Notes: a model not told the origin generated them from the sequence alone. A stretch of 52,921 nucleotides of DNA from Armatimonadota bacterium (GCA_031432545.1 JAVKGX010000012.1:1-52921), one strand, 5' to 3'. Positions 24,720-34,917 are shown, counted from the first letter of the stretch. A program made the numbers and translations.

Positions 24720-25679
24720 CTACCTTCTCAGCACGTTCCGGATGTCCTCGAGCCCCACCCGCCCCACGACCACCCCGCCGTCACCGACTACGATCACGGA
24801 GGCCACGTCCGTCCGCAGGAGGACCGAGAGGGCCGAGCGCAGGTCATCGTCCGCCCTCACCGTCGCCACGTCCCCCAAGACGTCCCCGCCCCGCGCAGCG
24901 TCCCCTCGCAGGACCGACGCCACCGGCATCAGGCTGAGGTGGCGCAACACGTCGTCGCTGGCCAGCAGTTCGGCGACGAACGCGTCGCGCGGCCGGGTCA
25001 GGATTGCCAGGGGCCGGTCGTGCTGGACGATGCGGCCGTTCCGCATCACCGCAATCCGGTCGGCCAGCCGCAGCGCCTCGTCGACGTCGTGCGTCACGAA
25101 GACGATCGTCTTGCGCAGCTTCCGCTGGATGGCCCGCAGTTCGTCCTGCAGCCGCGCGCGGGTGATCGCGTCGACTGCGCCGAACGGCTCGTCCATCAGC
25201 ATGATCGCCGGATCGGCGGCCAGGGCCCGCGCCAGCCCCACCCGTTGCTGCTCCCCGCCCGACAGCTCGCGCGGACGGCGGCGGCGGTACTCGCGCGGCA
25301 GGCCGACCAGATCGAGCAACTCGTCGATCCGCGCCTCGATCCTTGCCCGGGGCCAGCCCAGCAGTTCCGGGACGACGGCGATGTTCTGCTCCACCCTCAG
25401 ATGCGGGAACAGGCCGATCTGTTGGATTACGTACCCGATGCGGCGGCGCAGCTGGGTGGGAGGTTGGGAGCGGATGTCGTCGCCGCCGATGAGGATGCGG
25501 CCGCTGTCAGGCTCGTACAGCCGGTTGATCAGCTTCAGCAGGGTCGTCTTGCCGCAGCCGGAGGGTCCCAGCAGCACCGTGAGCTCTCCGGCGTCGACGG
25601 ACAGACTGCAGTCGTCCACCGCAGGCCGGGGCGAGCCCGAAAAGCGCTTGGTGACGTGCTCGATCGCGATGGCGGTCAT
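24720..25679 (-). CDS. glycine betaine/choline-type ABC transporter ATP-binding protein
   Basis: An ATPase of about 319 residues: Walker A GPSGCGKTT (38-46), Q-loop IQQIGLFPH, signature ELSGGEQQR, Walker B IMLMDEPFGAVD, switch H in VTHDVDEA. The C-terminal ~70 residues form a CBS-like segment (VASVIVVGDGGVVVGRVGLED), as in OpuA/OpuC/ProV ATPases, where it senses ionic strength or gates activity. The start MTAIAIEHVTKRF (ATG 25679) fits the family; GTG 25721 in the same frame would add 14 residues and close the gap to the binding-protein gene. Neither start has a strong ribosome site. Confidence 0.9.
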   Translation of the reverse strand: MTAIAIEHVTKRFSGSPRPAVDDCSLSVDAGELTVLLGPSGCGKTTLLKLINRLYEPDSGRILIGGDDIRSQPPTQLRRRIGYVIQQIGLFPHLRVEQNIAVVPELLGWPRARIEARIDELLDLVGLPREYRRRRPRELSGGEQQRVGLARALAADPAIMLMDEPFGAVDAITRARLQDELRAIQRKLRKTIVFVTHDVDEALRLADRIAVMRNGRIVQHDRPLAILTRPRDAFVAELLASDDVLRHLSLMPVASVLRGDAARGGDVLGDVATVRADDDLRSALSVLLRTDVASVIVVGDGGVVVGRVGLEDIRNVLRR

Positions 25680-25743
25680 GGGTCCGCGGGGCACCGACAG
25701 CCGTCCGCCGGGACCGGTCACCGCCCACCGACCACGGCGTCGG

Positions 25744-26646
25744 CTATCGCTTCCGGATCAGTCCTCTCTCCTCCAGGAACTCGCGCGCGACGACCGCGAA
25801 CTCCCTCTTCTCAGGGCCGTCCACTCTCCAGTTCAGCTCCGCCATGATGGCGTCCGTCAAGGAGGGGGCGAGTTTGTTGAGAGCATCGGCGATCTTCGGA
25901 TATCTCTCGAGCACTTCGGCCCGCACGACCGGAGCCGCCTGGTAGACCGGGTAAAAGTTCTTGTCGTCGCGCAGCAGCACCAGCCCCAATCCGCTGATCT
26001 GCCCGTCGGTCCCGAACGCCACGACCACGTCGACCTGACCGTTGACGAGCGCCTCGTACCGCAGGCTGCCGGTGCCCAGCTGGCGGAACTCCTTGAAGCG
26101 GAATCCGCCGTATGCCTGCTGCAGCCCCTTGATCCCGTCCTCGCGCTCGGCGAACTCCGCCGGCGCACCCAGACGCAGCTCGCTCGCTCTGCGCGCGAGG
26201 TCGGAGTACGTGCGGATCTCGTACCTCTCGGACACCTCCCGCGTGGTGGCCAGCGCCTGCGTGTTGTTGAACGGTGCGGGCTCCAGCCACACCAAGTCGA
26301 ACTTCTGCCGGTATCCGTTGCGCACCGCCTCGACGACCGCCTGCGCGTTGGGCAGCGGCCGCTCCTTCAGCACGGTCAGCAACCCGGTGCTGGTGTACTC
26401 CGGATACAGGTCGATCTCACCCTTGAGCAGCGCTTCGTGCGCCACCGGCGTGCCGCCGAGGTTGAACTTCCGTTCCACCCGGAACCCTGCGTCTTCCAGC
26501 AGCAGCGCGTACATCTCCGCGAGGATGAACGCCTCGGTAAAGTCCTTCGACCCGACCCGGACCGTCGGTGCTTCCCCGCCTCGTCGGGCGCACCCGACCG
26601 CCGCCAGGACGACGCCCAACAGCAACACGAGCATGCGCGTTCGCAT
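25744..26646 (-). CDS. glycine betaine/choline/carnitine-type substrate-binding lipoprotein
   Basis: A 300-residue OpuAC-family (OsmF/OpuBC-like) binding protein. The N-terminus MRTRMLVLLLGVVLAAVGC is a lipoprotein signal with acylated C19, tethering it outside the membrane. The mature protein starts with the family pattern VRVGSKDFTEAFILAEM, then LLKGEIDLYPEYTSTGL and the hinge region FGTDGQI. Ligands in the family are quaternary amines such as glycine betaine, choline or carnitine; aromatic cage residues cannot be assigned by eye. It lies 42 bases downstream of the first permease gene in the four-gene uptake cassette. Confidence 0.9.
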   Translation of the reverse strand: MRTRMLVLLLGVVLAAVGCARRGGEAPTVRVGSKDFTEAFILAEMYALLLEDAGFRVERKFNLGGTPVAHEALLKGEIDLYPEYTSTGLLTVLKERPLPNAQAVVEAVRNGYRQKFDLVWLEPAPFNNTQALATTREVSERYEIRTYSDLARRASELRLGAPAEFAEREDGIKGLQQAYGGFRFKEFRQLGTGSLRYEALVNGQVDVVVAFGTDGQISGLGLVLLRDDKNFYPVYQAAPVVRAEVLERYPKIADALNKLAPSLTDAIMAELNWRVDGPEKREFAVVAREFLEERGLIRKR

Positions 26647-26688
26647 CAGCTCCCCCTCGTCTGACGAGTTCCATCCCCGGCCCGTCGC

Positions 26689-27330
26689 TCAGGCACTTCC
26701 GGTCGCCCACTGCAGCCACCGCTGCGTCGCCGCCAGCGTCCCCTCGGTCAGCATCGTCAACGCCGCGACGGGAACCGCACCCACGAGCATCACGGACACG
26801 TCGAACAGCGCGAACCCGCGATAGATGAAGTCCCCCAACCCGCCGCCCCCGATGAACGCTGCCAGCGTCGCGCTTGCCGTCACCTCGACGGCCGCTGTGC
26901 GGACGCCGCCGACGATGACGGGAAGCGCGAGGGGGACCTCCACCCGCCACAGGACCTGCCGCCCGTCCATCCCCATGCTCCGCGCGGCTTCGACGACGGC
27001 CCGGTCCACACTCCGAAAGCCCGCCTCGGTGTTCGCGAGGATTGGGGGGCAGGCCAGGATCGTGAGCGCGACCAGCGCCGGCAAAAAACCCAGACCCAGG
27101 TAGGGCAGCGCGAGGAACAGTGTCGCCAGACTCGGGACCACGCGCAGCCCGTTGACCAGGTGCAAGATCTGTGCGGAGAGCGGACGTCGGCGCGCCGCAT
27201 ACAGCCCCAGCGGCAAACACAGCCCACACGCGATCACCAGCGCCGTCCCGCTCAGACGCACGTGCGTTCCGACCGCCTCCCAGAAGAAGGCCTGGTTGTC
27301 CAGGGCGTAGCGATATGCGGCTTCGAGCAT
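26689..27330 (-). CDS. glycine betaine/choline-type ABC transporter permease (first)
   Basis: A 213-residue inner-membrane permease with five or six hydrophobic segments and the coupling motif VEAARSMGMDGRQVLWRVEVP, parallel to its partner permease gene. GGGLGDFIYRGF is the family's conserved C-terminal loop. The gene begins 25 bases after secF, with no clear promoter in between, so this osmolyte-uptake cassette may ride on the secDF transcript. It has been inserted between secF and the lapA/recJ genes relative to the usual Firmicutes arrangement. Confidence 0.9.
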   Translation of the reverse strand: MLEAAYRYALDNQAFFWEAVGTHVRLSGTALVIACGLCLPLGLYAARRRPLSAQILHLVNGLRVVPSLATLFLALPYLGLGFLPALVALTILACPPILANTEAGFRSVDRAVVEAARSMGMDGRQVLWRVEVPLALPVIVGGVRTAAVEVTASATLAAFIGGGGLGDFIYRGFALFDVSVMLVGAVPVAALTMLTEGTLAATQRWLQWATGSA

Positions 27331-27355
27331 CCGATGGCCGGCGGCCGGTCCTTCC

Positions 27356-28321
27356 CTACCGTCGCCGATTCCGCCGGTTCGCCGTCGCGAGTTCCCGCTG
27401 CGGCTGCGGAGCCGGCTTCGGCTGCGGCGCGGCGGACTTCCGTTCGCCCCGCAGCTGCATGTCCACCAGCAGCGGCCCGGCGACGCCGATCGACGAGTAA
27501 GCCCCGGTCAGGACCGCGACCGTGAGCCCGAACGCGAAGTCCCGGATCGTCGGGCCGCCGAAGACGTAGACCGCGCCGATCGCCAACAGCGTCGTCAGGC
27601 TCGTGTTGATGGATCGCACCAGGGACTCGAGGATGCTGCGGTTCACCAGGGTCGGAAACGGCTCCCGGGTTCGCATGTCCAGGTTTTCCCGGATGCGGTC
27701 GAACACCACGATCGTGTCGTTGATCGAATATCCGACGACGGTGAGTAGCACCGCGACGAAGCTGCTGTCGACGGTCGCACGCAGCAGCGCGTAGGCACCG
27801 ATCACCAGCAGCACGTCGTGCAGCAACGCCACGTCGGCGGCCAGCGCGAAGCGCACCGACCGGAACCGGACGGTCACGTAGGCGACCTGCAGGATCAACC
27901 CGATCGCGAGCCCGATGATCGCGATGTTCCGCAGCTCGCGTCCGATCTTGGGGCCGACGTCGTCCACGCTGAGGATCGTGAACGCCCCCGCGCCGTCGCG
28001 CACGGCGCGCAGCATCCGCGCCCGCTCGGCCTCCTCGAGGTGGCGCGTCCGAATGGAGACGTCCGCAGTGCCGGGCGTCTGCTGGATGATCGCGTCGCGC
28101 AGCCCCAGCGGGGTGAGCGCGGCCCGGACCTGTCCGGTGGTCACGCGGGAATCTTCGAAGCGCAGGTTCACCAGTGTGCCGCCGGTGAAGTCCACGCCCC
28201 AGTTCAACGCAGGACGGCCCGCGGCGACGTTGACGGCGATCGCGACGACGCCGGGCAGGACCAGGCACGCCGAGATCAAATACAGCCAGCGTCGCCGGCC
28301 GATCAGGTCCCAGGCTTTCAT
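27356..28321 (-). CDS. secF: protein translocase subunit SecF
   Basis: SecF works with SecD to pull preproteins across the membrane using the proton gradient. The 321-residue protein has TM1 (LYLISACLVLPGVVAIAVNV), the start of the periplasmic domain NWGVDFTGGTLV, the conserved GPKIGRELRN before TM2, VGYSINDTIVVFDRIREN between TM4 and TM5, and a proline/alanine-rich basic tail (QPKPAPQPQ...RRNRRR). The ATG 28321 overlaps the secD stop in ATGA. The open frame upstream of this ATG is overlap with secD. Length and order are normal. Confidence 0.96.
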   Translation of the reverse strand: MKAWDLIGRRRWLYLISACLVLPGVVAIAVNVAAGRPALNWGVDFTGGTLVNLRFEDSRVTTGQVRAALTPLGLRDAIIQQTPGTADVSIRTRHLEEAERARMLRAVRDGAGAFTILSVDDVGPKIGRELRNIAIIGLAIGLILQVAYVTVRFRSVRFALAADVALLHDVLLVIGAYALLRATVDSSFVAVLLTVVGYSINDTIVVFDRIRENLDMRTREPFPTLVNRSILESLVRSINTSLTTLLAIGAVYVFGGPTIRDFAFGLTVAVLTGAYSSIGVAGPLLVDMQLRGERKSAAPQPKPAPQPQRELATANRRNRRR

Positions 28322-29670
28322 GACGCCGCCTCCGCCGCGGTCTGCGGCAGGCGCGCCATCGTCGTCAGCGCCCGCCCCCATCCGAACCCGGCAGTGGCCT
28401 CCACCAGCCAGCGGGTCAGCAGGATCACCGTCACCATCGAGACCGAGACCCCGATCACCAGCGTGACGGCAAAACCCCGGATCGGGCCGCTGCCCAGCCA
28501 CCACAGCACGACTGCGCCCAGCAACGTCGTCACGTTCGCGTCCACGATGGTGGAGATGGCCCGTCGCCAGCCCGCATCGATCGCAGCGCGCAGCGTCTTG
28601 CCCATGCGCAACTCTTCTTTCATCTTCTCGAACACGATGACGTTGCCGTCCACGCCCAGGCCCAGGCTGAGGATCAGCCCGGCGATGCCGGGAAGGGTGA
28701 GGGTGGCACCAATCAAGGAAAAGATCGCGAGCACGGTGAGCATGTAGATCGTCAGGATCGTCGACGCGAGGACACCGGACAGGTGGTAGTACATACCCAT
28801 GAACAGCACGACGGTCGCAGCGGCGATCCAGCCGGCACGCAGGCTCTTCTCGATCGAGTCCCTCCCCAGCGTGGGCCCGACGGTCCGTTCCTCCACGACC
28901 TCCACCGGTACCGGCAGGGCTCCGCCGCGCAGCAGGATCGCGAGGTCACCGGCTTCGGCGGCGGTGAAGTTGCCTTCGATCACGCCCTCCCCGGGGATGC
29001 GGGCACGGATGACCGGGGAGGAGATCACACGGTTGTCCAGCACGATCGTCAGGTATTGCCCAATGGCCTGGGCGGTGTGCTCCTCGAACCTGCGCGCGCC
29101 CTCACCGGCGAATCGGAACCGCACGAGCCACGCGAGCTGGTTCTGGTCGAACTCCGCGCTCGCGTCGCGGAGGTCGGCTCCGGTCACGATCACCTTCTTG
29201 GGAAGATCGATCGTCCGCCCGTCGGGCAGGCGCACGCGCCGGTTGTCCGCGGTCCACTCCGCGCCCTGCGGCAGGCTCTGCGCGCCGGTGTCCACGAACT
29301 CCAGCAGGGCCGTCCGCCCGATCAGCTGCTTCGCCCGCTCGGGGTCCTGCAGGCCCGGGAACTCCACGATGATCCGGTTGTCCCCTTGTCGCTGCAGCAG
29401 CGGCTCGGCTACGCCCAGCGCGTCGATGCGGTTCTCGATGACGCGCATCGCCGCGTCCACCTTGTCCGGCGTCACCTCGATCCCGGGGGCGCTCTGCGCC
29501 TCCAGCACCAGCCGAGTACCTCCCTGCAGGTCCAGTCCCAGACGGATCTGGGGCTGGAGGGGTTGGAGCATCGGCGTCCAGCCGTCCAACCGGATCGGGC
29601 GAAAGACAACCTGGAAGGCGGTAGCGGCGATCAGCAGGATCACCAGTAGCCGAACCGGGTGGGATCGCAT
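28318..29670 (-). CDS. secD: protein translocase subunit SecD
   Basis: A 450-residue SecD with TM1 near residues 8-24, the family segment RLGLDLQGGTRLVLE, the P1 periplasmic domain, LVRFRFAGEGARRFEEHT, and the C-terminal five-helix block with GLGVDGNVIVFEKMKEE and GSGPIRGFAVTL. ATG 29670 is chosen because GGAGGAG is 7 bases upstream; the longer open frame (to 29706) includes that ribosome site. It is preceded by a leader with an extended -10 promoter and, surprisingly, a terminator-like hairpin between promoter and gene. It is followed by secF. Confidence 0.96.
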   Translation of the reverse strand: MRSHPVRLLVILLIAATAFQVVFRPIRLDGWTPMLQPLQPQIRLGLDLQGGTRLVLEAQSAPGIEVTPDKVDAAMRVIENRIDALGVAEPLLQRQGDNRIIVEFPGLQDPERAKQLIGRTALLEFVDTGAQSLPQGAEWTADNRRVRLPDGRTIDLPKKVIVTGADLRDASAEFDQNQLAWLVRFRFAGEGARRFEEHTAQAIGQYLTIVLDNRVISSPVIRARIPGEGVIEGNFTAAEAGDLAILLRGGALPVPVEVVEERTVGPTLGRDSIEKSLRAGWIAAATVVLFMGMYYHLSGVLASTILTIYMLTVLAIFSLIGATLTLPGIAGLILSLGLGVDGNVIVFEKMKEELRMGKTLRAAIDAGWRRAISTIVDANVTTLLGAVVLWWLGSGPIRGFAVTLVIGVSVSMVTVILLTRWLVEATAGFGWGRALTTMARLPQTAAEAAS

Positions 29671-29704
29671 TCGGGCTCCTCCGCGTTCGCCGTGGCCGAC
29701 GTAC

Positions 29705-29736
29705 AAAAAGACGCCTGAGGGTGGCCGACCCTCAGG
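29705..29736 (-). terminator. terminator-like hairpin upstream of secD
   Basis: On the minus strand CCTGAGGGT-CGGCC-ACCCTCAGG forms a perfect 9-bp stem (29736-29714), followed by CGTCTTTTT. It can end the beta-oxidation transcript that stops at 29775, but it also lies downstream of the secD -10 box, so it may act as an attenuator of secDF. Confidence 0.8.
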
Positions 29737-29744
29737 GCCGTTCC

Positions 29745-29753
29745 ATTATAGCA
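29745..29753 (-). promoter_or_regulatory. extended -10 promoter for secDF
   Basis: The minus strand reads TGCTATAAT, a perfect TATAAT with a TGn extension, 22 bases after the aldehyde dehydrogenase stop. No good -35 is visible. The predicted start (about 29738) is immediately before the terminator-like hairpin. Confidence 0.6.
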
Positions 29754-29774
29754 GGTGCCATCCGTTGGCGGCCG

Positions 29775-31256
29775 CTAGAGCTTCCACGGCAGAGCCGGGC
29801 GCTCCCGTGTGTTCCACAGCACGGTCTTGGTCTCTGTGTACTCGTGCAGCGTCTGCAGCCCCTGATCGCGGCCGAACCCCGACTGCTTGAACCCTCCGAA
29901 CGGAAGACCCGGGAACGCCACGAACGGCGTGTTCACCCCGACGGTGCCCGACCGGATGCGCTGCGCGAGCCGGTGTCCGCGGGCTCCGTCCGACGTCCAC
30001 ACCGTCGCGGCCAGCCCGTAGGGCACGTCGTTGGCCATCGCGACGACCTCATCCTCGGTGGAAAAGCGCAGGACCGCCAGGACCGGTCCGAAGACCTCCT
30101 CCTGGGCGACCTTCATCTCGTTGCGGACATCGGCCAGCACGGTCGGCAGGTAGAAGTTCCCGCGCTCCAGCCAGCCCTCGGTGGCGCGCGATCCTCCCAC
30201 CACGACCTCGGCACCCTCCGCGCGCGCGGCCTCTACGTAGCCGTGCACGCGCTCGAGGTGCGCCCGCGAGATCAACGACCCCATCATCGTCTTTGGGTCC
30301 AGCGGATCGCCGACCACCACACGCCGGGTCTTTTCGACCAGCATCGCGAGGAAGTCGTCGTAGACGGGCGCGGCGACGAGCAGCCGAGTGCGCGCCTCAC
30401 AGGACTGGCCGGCGCTGTAGTATGCGGCCCACACCGACCCGGCCGCCGCCGCCTCCAGGTCCGCGTCGGCGAACACGATGTTCGGAGACTTTCCGCCCAG
30501 TTCCAGCGACACGCGCTTGATCGTCCCCGCCGCCGCCGCCATCACCCGGGCGCCATTCGCCGTGCTGCCCGTGAAGGTCACCTTGTCGACCCCAGGATGT
30601 TCGACGAGCGCGCGACCGATCTCCACGTCCCCGGTGACGACGTTCACCGCGCCCGCAGGTAAACCGGCCTCCGTGCACAGCCGCGCCAGCGCCAGGGCCG
30701 TGAGCGGCGTCAGGGGCGAAGGCTTCAGTACGACGGTGTTGCCCGCCGCCAGCGCCGGCGCGATCTTCCACGCTGCCAGCATCAGCGGGTAGTTCCAGGG
30801 CACGATCGCCCCGACCACGCCTACCGGCTCCCGCACTGTGTACGCGAAGGACCCGGGGAACGGACCGCCCAGCGTCTCGCCGTAGATCTTGTTCGCAGCG
30901 CCCGCAAAGAACTCGAACGTCGCCGCTGCGACCTCGACCTCCGCCTGCGCGCTGGCGATCGCCTTGCCGACGTTGAGGGTCTCGGTGCGGGCCAGGTCGG
31001 CTCCCCTCTCGCGGATCAGGGACGCGACCCGTGCCAGGATCTGGCCGCGCTTGGCCGGCGCGGTCCTCGCCCACTCCCCCTCGAACGCTGCCCGCGCCGC
31101 ACCCGCGGCGCGATCGACTTCCTCGGCGGTGGCGAGTGCGACCTCAGCCATCACCTCGTTCGTGGACGGGTTGGTGACCTCGTAGCGTTGCGGCGTGTCC
31201 ACCTCGGCGCCCCCGATGTGCAGCGGATGGTAGGTGCGCTCGGTTGCGGTCCTCAC
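29775..31256 (-). CDS. aldehyde dehydrogenase (ALDH superfamily, betaine-aldehyde-type)
   Basis: A 493-residue NAD(P)-dependent aldehyde dehydrogenase oxidising an aldehyde to the acid. IVPWNYPLML (proton relay/NAD site), FTGSTANG (Rossmann), general-base E252 in LELGGKSPN, catalytic C286 in GQSCEART, and EEVFGPVL are all present. The start is GTG 31256, with GGGAGG 7 bases upstream; the frame is open much further upstream through the thiolase gene, but that is shadow. It is similar in length to betaine aldehyde and gamma-aminobutyraldehyde dehydrogenases, but the substrate is not assignable. Being last in the beta-oxidation run, it may supply or drain an aldehyde of that route. Confidence 0.92.
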   Translation of the reverse strand: MRTATERTYHPLHIGGAEVDTPQRYEVTNPSTNEVMAEVALATAEEVDRAAGAARAAFEGEWARTAPAKRGQILARVASLIRERGADLARTETLNVGKAIASAQAEVEVAAATFEFFAGAANKIYGETLGGPFPGSFAYTVREPVGVVGAIVPWNYPLMLAAWKIAPALAAGNTVVLKPSPLTPLTALALARLCTEAGLPAGAVNVVTGDVEIGRALVEHPGVDKVTFTGSTANGARVMAAAAGTIKRVSLELGGKSPNIVFADADLEAAAAGSVWAAYYSAGQSCEARTRLLVAAPVYDDFLAMLVEKTRRVVVGDPLDPKTMMGSLISRAHLERVHGYVEAARAEGAEVVVGGSRATEGWLERGNFYLPTVLADVRNEMKVAQEEVFGPVLAVLRFSTEDEVVAMANDVPYGLAATVWTSDGARGHRLAQRIRSGTVGVNTPFVAFPGLPFGGFKQSGFGRDQGLQTLHEYTETKTVLWNTRERPALPWKL

Positions 31257-31309
31257 GGCGTTGCCTCCCTTCGGAATCGTGGTCACCGAACGGCGGCTGG
31301 GCGCGTCGT

Positions 31310-32512
<1,203 letters not shown>

Positions 32513-32515
32513 GGG

Positions 32516-34084
32516 CTAGCCCTCGCCGCCCCCGATCTCCGAAGGCCACCGGCCCGCCAGCGCCGCCCGCCGCAGCAGCGGCGCCGTGCGGTACCGCTCC
32601 TCCCCATAATACCCGTGCAGCGCGGCGAGGATCCCCGCGACCAGCCCCACCCCGATGTCTTCGGCCCACCGGAACGGACCGCGCGGATAGTTGGTGCCCA
32701 GCCGCATCGCAGTGTCGATCTCCGCGGCAGATGCCACGCCCTCCGCGTAGGCGAACGCTGCCTCGTTCACGAGCATCGCGAGGATGCGGGCCAGGATCCC
32801 TCCGGGGGCGTCGCCCACGCGCAGCGCCGGCAGCCCCAGCGCCCACAGCGTCGCGGGAGGTTCACCGCAGCCGATCCACTCCACGACCCCGCGGTCGCGC
32901 AGCGGGGGGAGAGCGACAAAGCCGTGCACGCGCTGGGGCAACTGCGACCACGACGCGACCTCCGCGCGGCTCGCGGTCAGACAGCCGGCCAGCACCGGCA
33001 CTCCAGGATCGCCGTCGTCGACCGCTCCGATCCACTCGCGCATCGACCCGCGATCGGGTTCGACCACGAACACCGCAGCCACGCCGCGGGGCGGTTGCCC
33101 GCGCAGGGGCCGGAGGACCGCGTGCCCGCGGCCGCGCAGGTGTTCGGTCAGTTCGTCGGCCATCTCCCCTCCGCAGACCGCGTAGGGGCCCGCCGGAGCC
33201 TGCTGCGGCTCCAGCAGGGGCGGTGGCGTCCTCTGCGCGTTGCCGTACTCGTAAAAGCCCCTGCCGGTCTTGCGTCCCAGACGCCCGGAGGCGACCATGC
33301 GTCTTTGGATCGGGTGGGGTCGGTACCGCGGCTCACCGAAGAACGCTTCGTACACCGAACGCGTGACCGCGAAGTTGACGTCGATCCCGATCAGGTCCAT
33401 CAGCTCGAACGGTCCCATGCGGAACCCGCCGCCGTCGCGCACCGCGCTGTCGACGGTCGCCACGTCGGCCAGTCCCTCCCCGACGATCCGCAGGGCCTCC
33501 CCGTAGAACGGCCGCGCGACGCGGTTGACGATGAACCCGGGAGTGTCCGCGGCGACCACCGGCGTCTTTTCGATCCGCCGGCAGAAGGCGACCAAAGCCG
33601 CCACCGTCTCGTCGGACGTCGCCTCCCCGCGGACCACCTCCACCAGCGGCAGGATGTGGGCGGGGTTGAAGAAGTGCAGTCCTGCCACCCGGCCCGGACG
33701 GCGCGTGACCGCGGCCAGTTCGGTGATCGAAAGCGAGGAGGTGTTCGAGGCCAGGATGGCGTCGTCGGCCAGCGCGTCAAGGGTGCGAAAGATCTCCTGC
33801 TTGATCGCGAGGTCCTCCGGCGCGGCCTCGATGACCAGGTCGCAGCCCGCGAAGGCGTTCAGGTCCAGCGTCGGGACGATGCGCGCCCGCGCCGCATCGC
33901 GCGCCGACGCGCTGAGCCTGTTGCGGCTCACCGCGTCGTCCATCTGACGGGCGATGCGGTACAGGCCCCGGCGCAGGAACTCCTCGGTGGTGTCGTACAG
34001 GACGACGTCGCAGCCGCAGACCGCGCAGACGTGGGCGATGCCGCTGCCCATGGTCCCCGCCCCGACCACGCCGACCCGCCGCAT
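32516..34084 (-). CDS. two-domain 3-hydroxyacyl-CoA dehydrogenase (PaaH-like)
   Basis: A 522-residue NAD-dependent dehydrogenase. Residues 1-~185 form a Rossmann domain (GVVGAGTMGSGIAHV; the SNTSSLSI and HFFNPAH catalytic segments). A first helical dimerisation domain (about 187-280) contains NRVARPFYGEAL. A less conserved middle stretch leads to a second dimerisation-like domain near the C-terminus (GILARILAMLVNEAAFAYAEG, TNYPRGPFRWAE). This duplicated architecture of about 500 residues is that of PaaH (3-hydroxyadipyl-CoA dehydrogenase) and related proteins rather than the ~280-residue butyryl type. ATG 34084 fits the family start. The ribosome site is weak. Confidence 0.92.
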   Translation of the reverse strand: MRRVGVVGAGTMGSGIAHVCAVCGCDVVLYDTTEEFLRRGLYRIARQMDDAVSRNRLSASARDAARARIVPTLDLNAFAGCDLVIEAAPEDLAIKQEIFRTLDALADDAILASNTSSLSITELAAVTRRPGRVAGLHFFNPAHILPLVEVVRGEATSDETVAALVAFCRRIEKTPVVAADTPGFIVNRVARPFYGEALRIVGEGLADVATVDSAVRDGGGFRMGPFELMDLIGIDVNFAVTRSVYEAFFGEPRYRPHPIQRRMVASGRLGRKTGRGFYEYGNAQRTPPPLLEPQQAPAGPYAVCGGEMADELTEHLRGRGHAVLRPLRGQPPRGVAAVFVVEPDRGSMREWIGAVDDGDPGVPVLAGCLTASRAEVASWSQLPQRVHGFVALPPLRDRGVVEWIGCGEPPATLWALGLPALRVGDAPGGILARILAMLVNEAAFAYAEGVASAAEIDTAMRLGTNYPRGPFRWAEDIGVGLVAGILAALHGYYGEERYRTAPLLRRAALAGRWPSEIGGGEG

Positions 34085-34121
34085 CAGGTCTTCTTGACCG
34101 CTGTGCCGACGCCTGGGGGGT

Positions 34122-34907
34122 TCACCGACCGAGGTAGGAGGGCGCACGTTTGGCGAGGAAGGCCGCCACACCCTCCCGGTGATCCGACGTGCGGCCCGCG
34201 ATCTCCTGGACCATGGCTTCGTAGTCGAGGGCCGAATCCAGATCCGAGAACAGGTTGCGGTTGATGGCCCGTTTGGTGAGCGCGTACGCCCTTGTGGGAC
34301 CCCGGCTCAGCCGGCCCGCCACCTCGCGCGTCTTGGCCTCCAGCTGTGCGGGGGGCACGACCCAGTTCACGAGTCCGATGCGGGCCGCCTCGTCCGCGCT
34401 TACGGGATCGGTCAGGTAGCACATCTCGAACGCCTTGCCCAGCCCCACCAGCCGTGGCAGGAAGTACGTGCTGCCCGAATCCGGCACCAACCCCACCCGA
34501 GCGAACACCTCGATGAACGACGCCGTCTCCGAGGCGATCCGCAGGTCGGCGGCCAGGGCCAGGCTGCACCCCGCGCCCGCCGCCACGCCGTTCACCGCGG
34601 CGATCACGGGCTTTTCGATCGTGCGCAGCTTCAGGATGATCGGGTTGTAGCGTCGGCGCAGGCTGTCGACGAAGGAGAACGACTCGTCGCCGGCCCGGTC
34701 GCGGAGGTCCTGGCCCGAGCAGAACCCCTTCCCCGCGCCGGTGACCACCACGCACCGGACCGCCTTGTCGCGCTCGGCCCGCCGCAGGGCGTCCTGCACC
34801 TCGTGCGACATGCGGTCGTTGAACGCGTTGAGCACCTCCGGTCGGTTGAGCGTGACGGTCAGGACGCCGTCGCTCACCTCGTAGAGGATCGTCTCGTAGG
34901 TGGACAT
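34122..34907 (-). CDS. enoyl-CoA hydratase/isomerase (PaaG-like)
   Basis: A 261-residue crotonase-fold protein. It resembles PaaG, which isomerises ring-epoxyphenylacetyl-CoA to the oxepin: NRPEVLNAFNDRM, GKGFCSGQDLRDR, NGVAAGAGCSLALAADLRI (oxyanion hole), VGLVPDSGST, and the ending DHREGVAAFLAKRAP. The D/S at the catalytic position in LVPDSGST matches PaaG-like proteins (LIPDCGGT), not the glutamate typical of hydratases. It starts 10 bases after the next crotonase gene and precedes the dehydrogenase. An alternative is a general 2,3-enoyl-CoA isomerase. Confidence 0.88.
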   Translation of the reverse strand: MSTYETILYEVSDGVLTVTLNRPEVLNAFNDRMSHEVQDALRRAERDKAVRCVVVTGAGKGFCSGQDLRDRAGDESFSFVDSLRRRYNPIILKLRTIEKPVIAAVNGVAAGAGCSLALAADLRIASETASFIEVFARVGLVPDSGSTYFLPRLVGLGKAFEMCYLTDPVSADEAARIGLVNWVVPPAQLEAKTREVAGRLSRGPTRAYALTKRAINRNLFSDLDSALDYEAMVQEIAGRTSDHREGVAAFLAKRAPSYLGR

Positions 34908-34917
34908 CGCAGACCTC

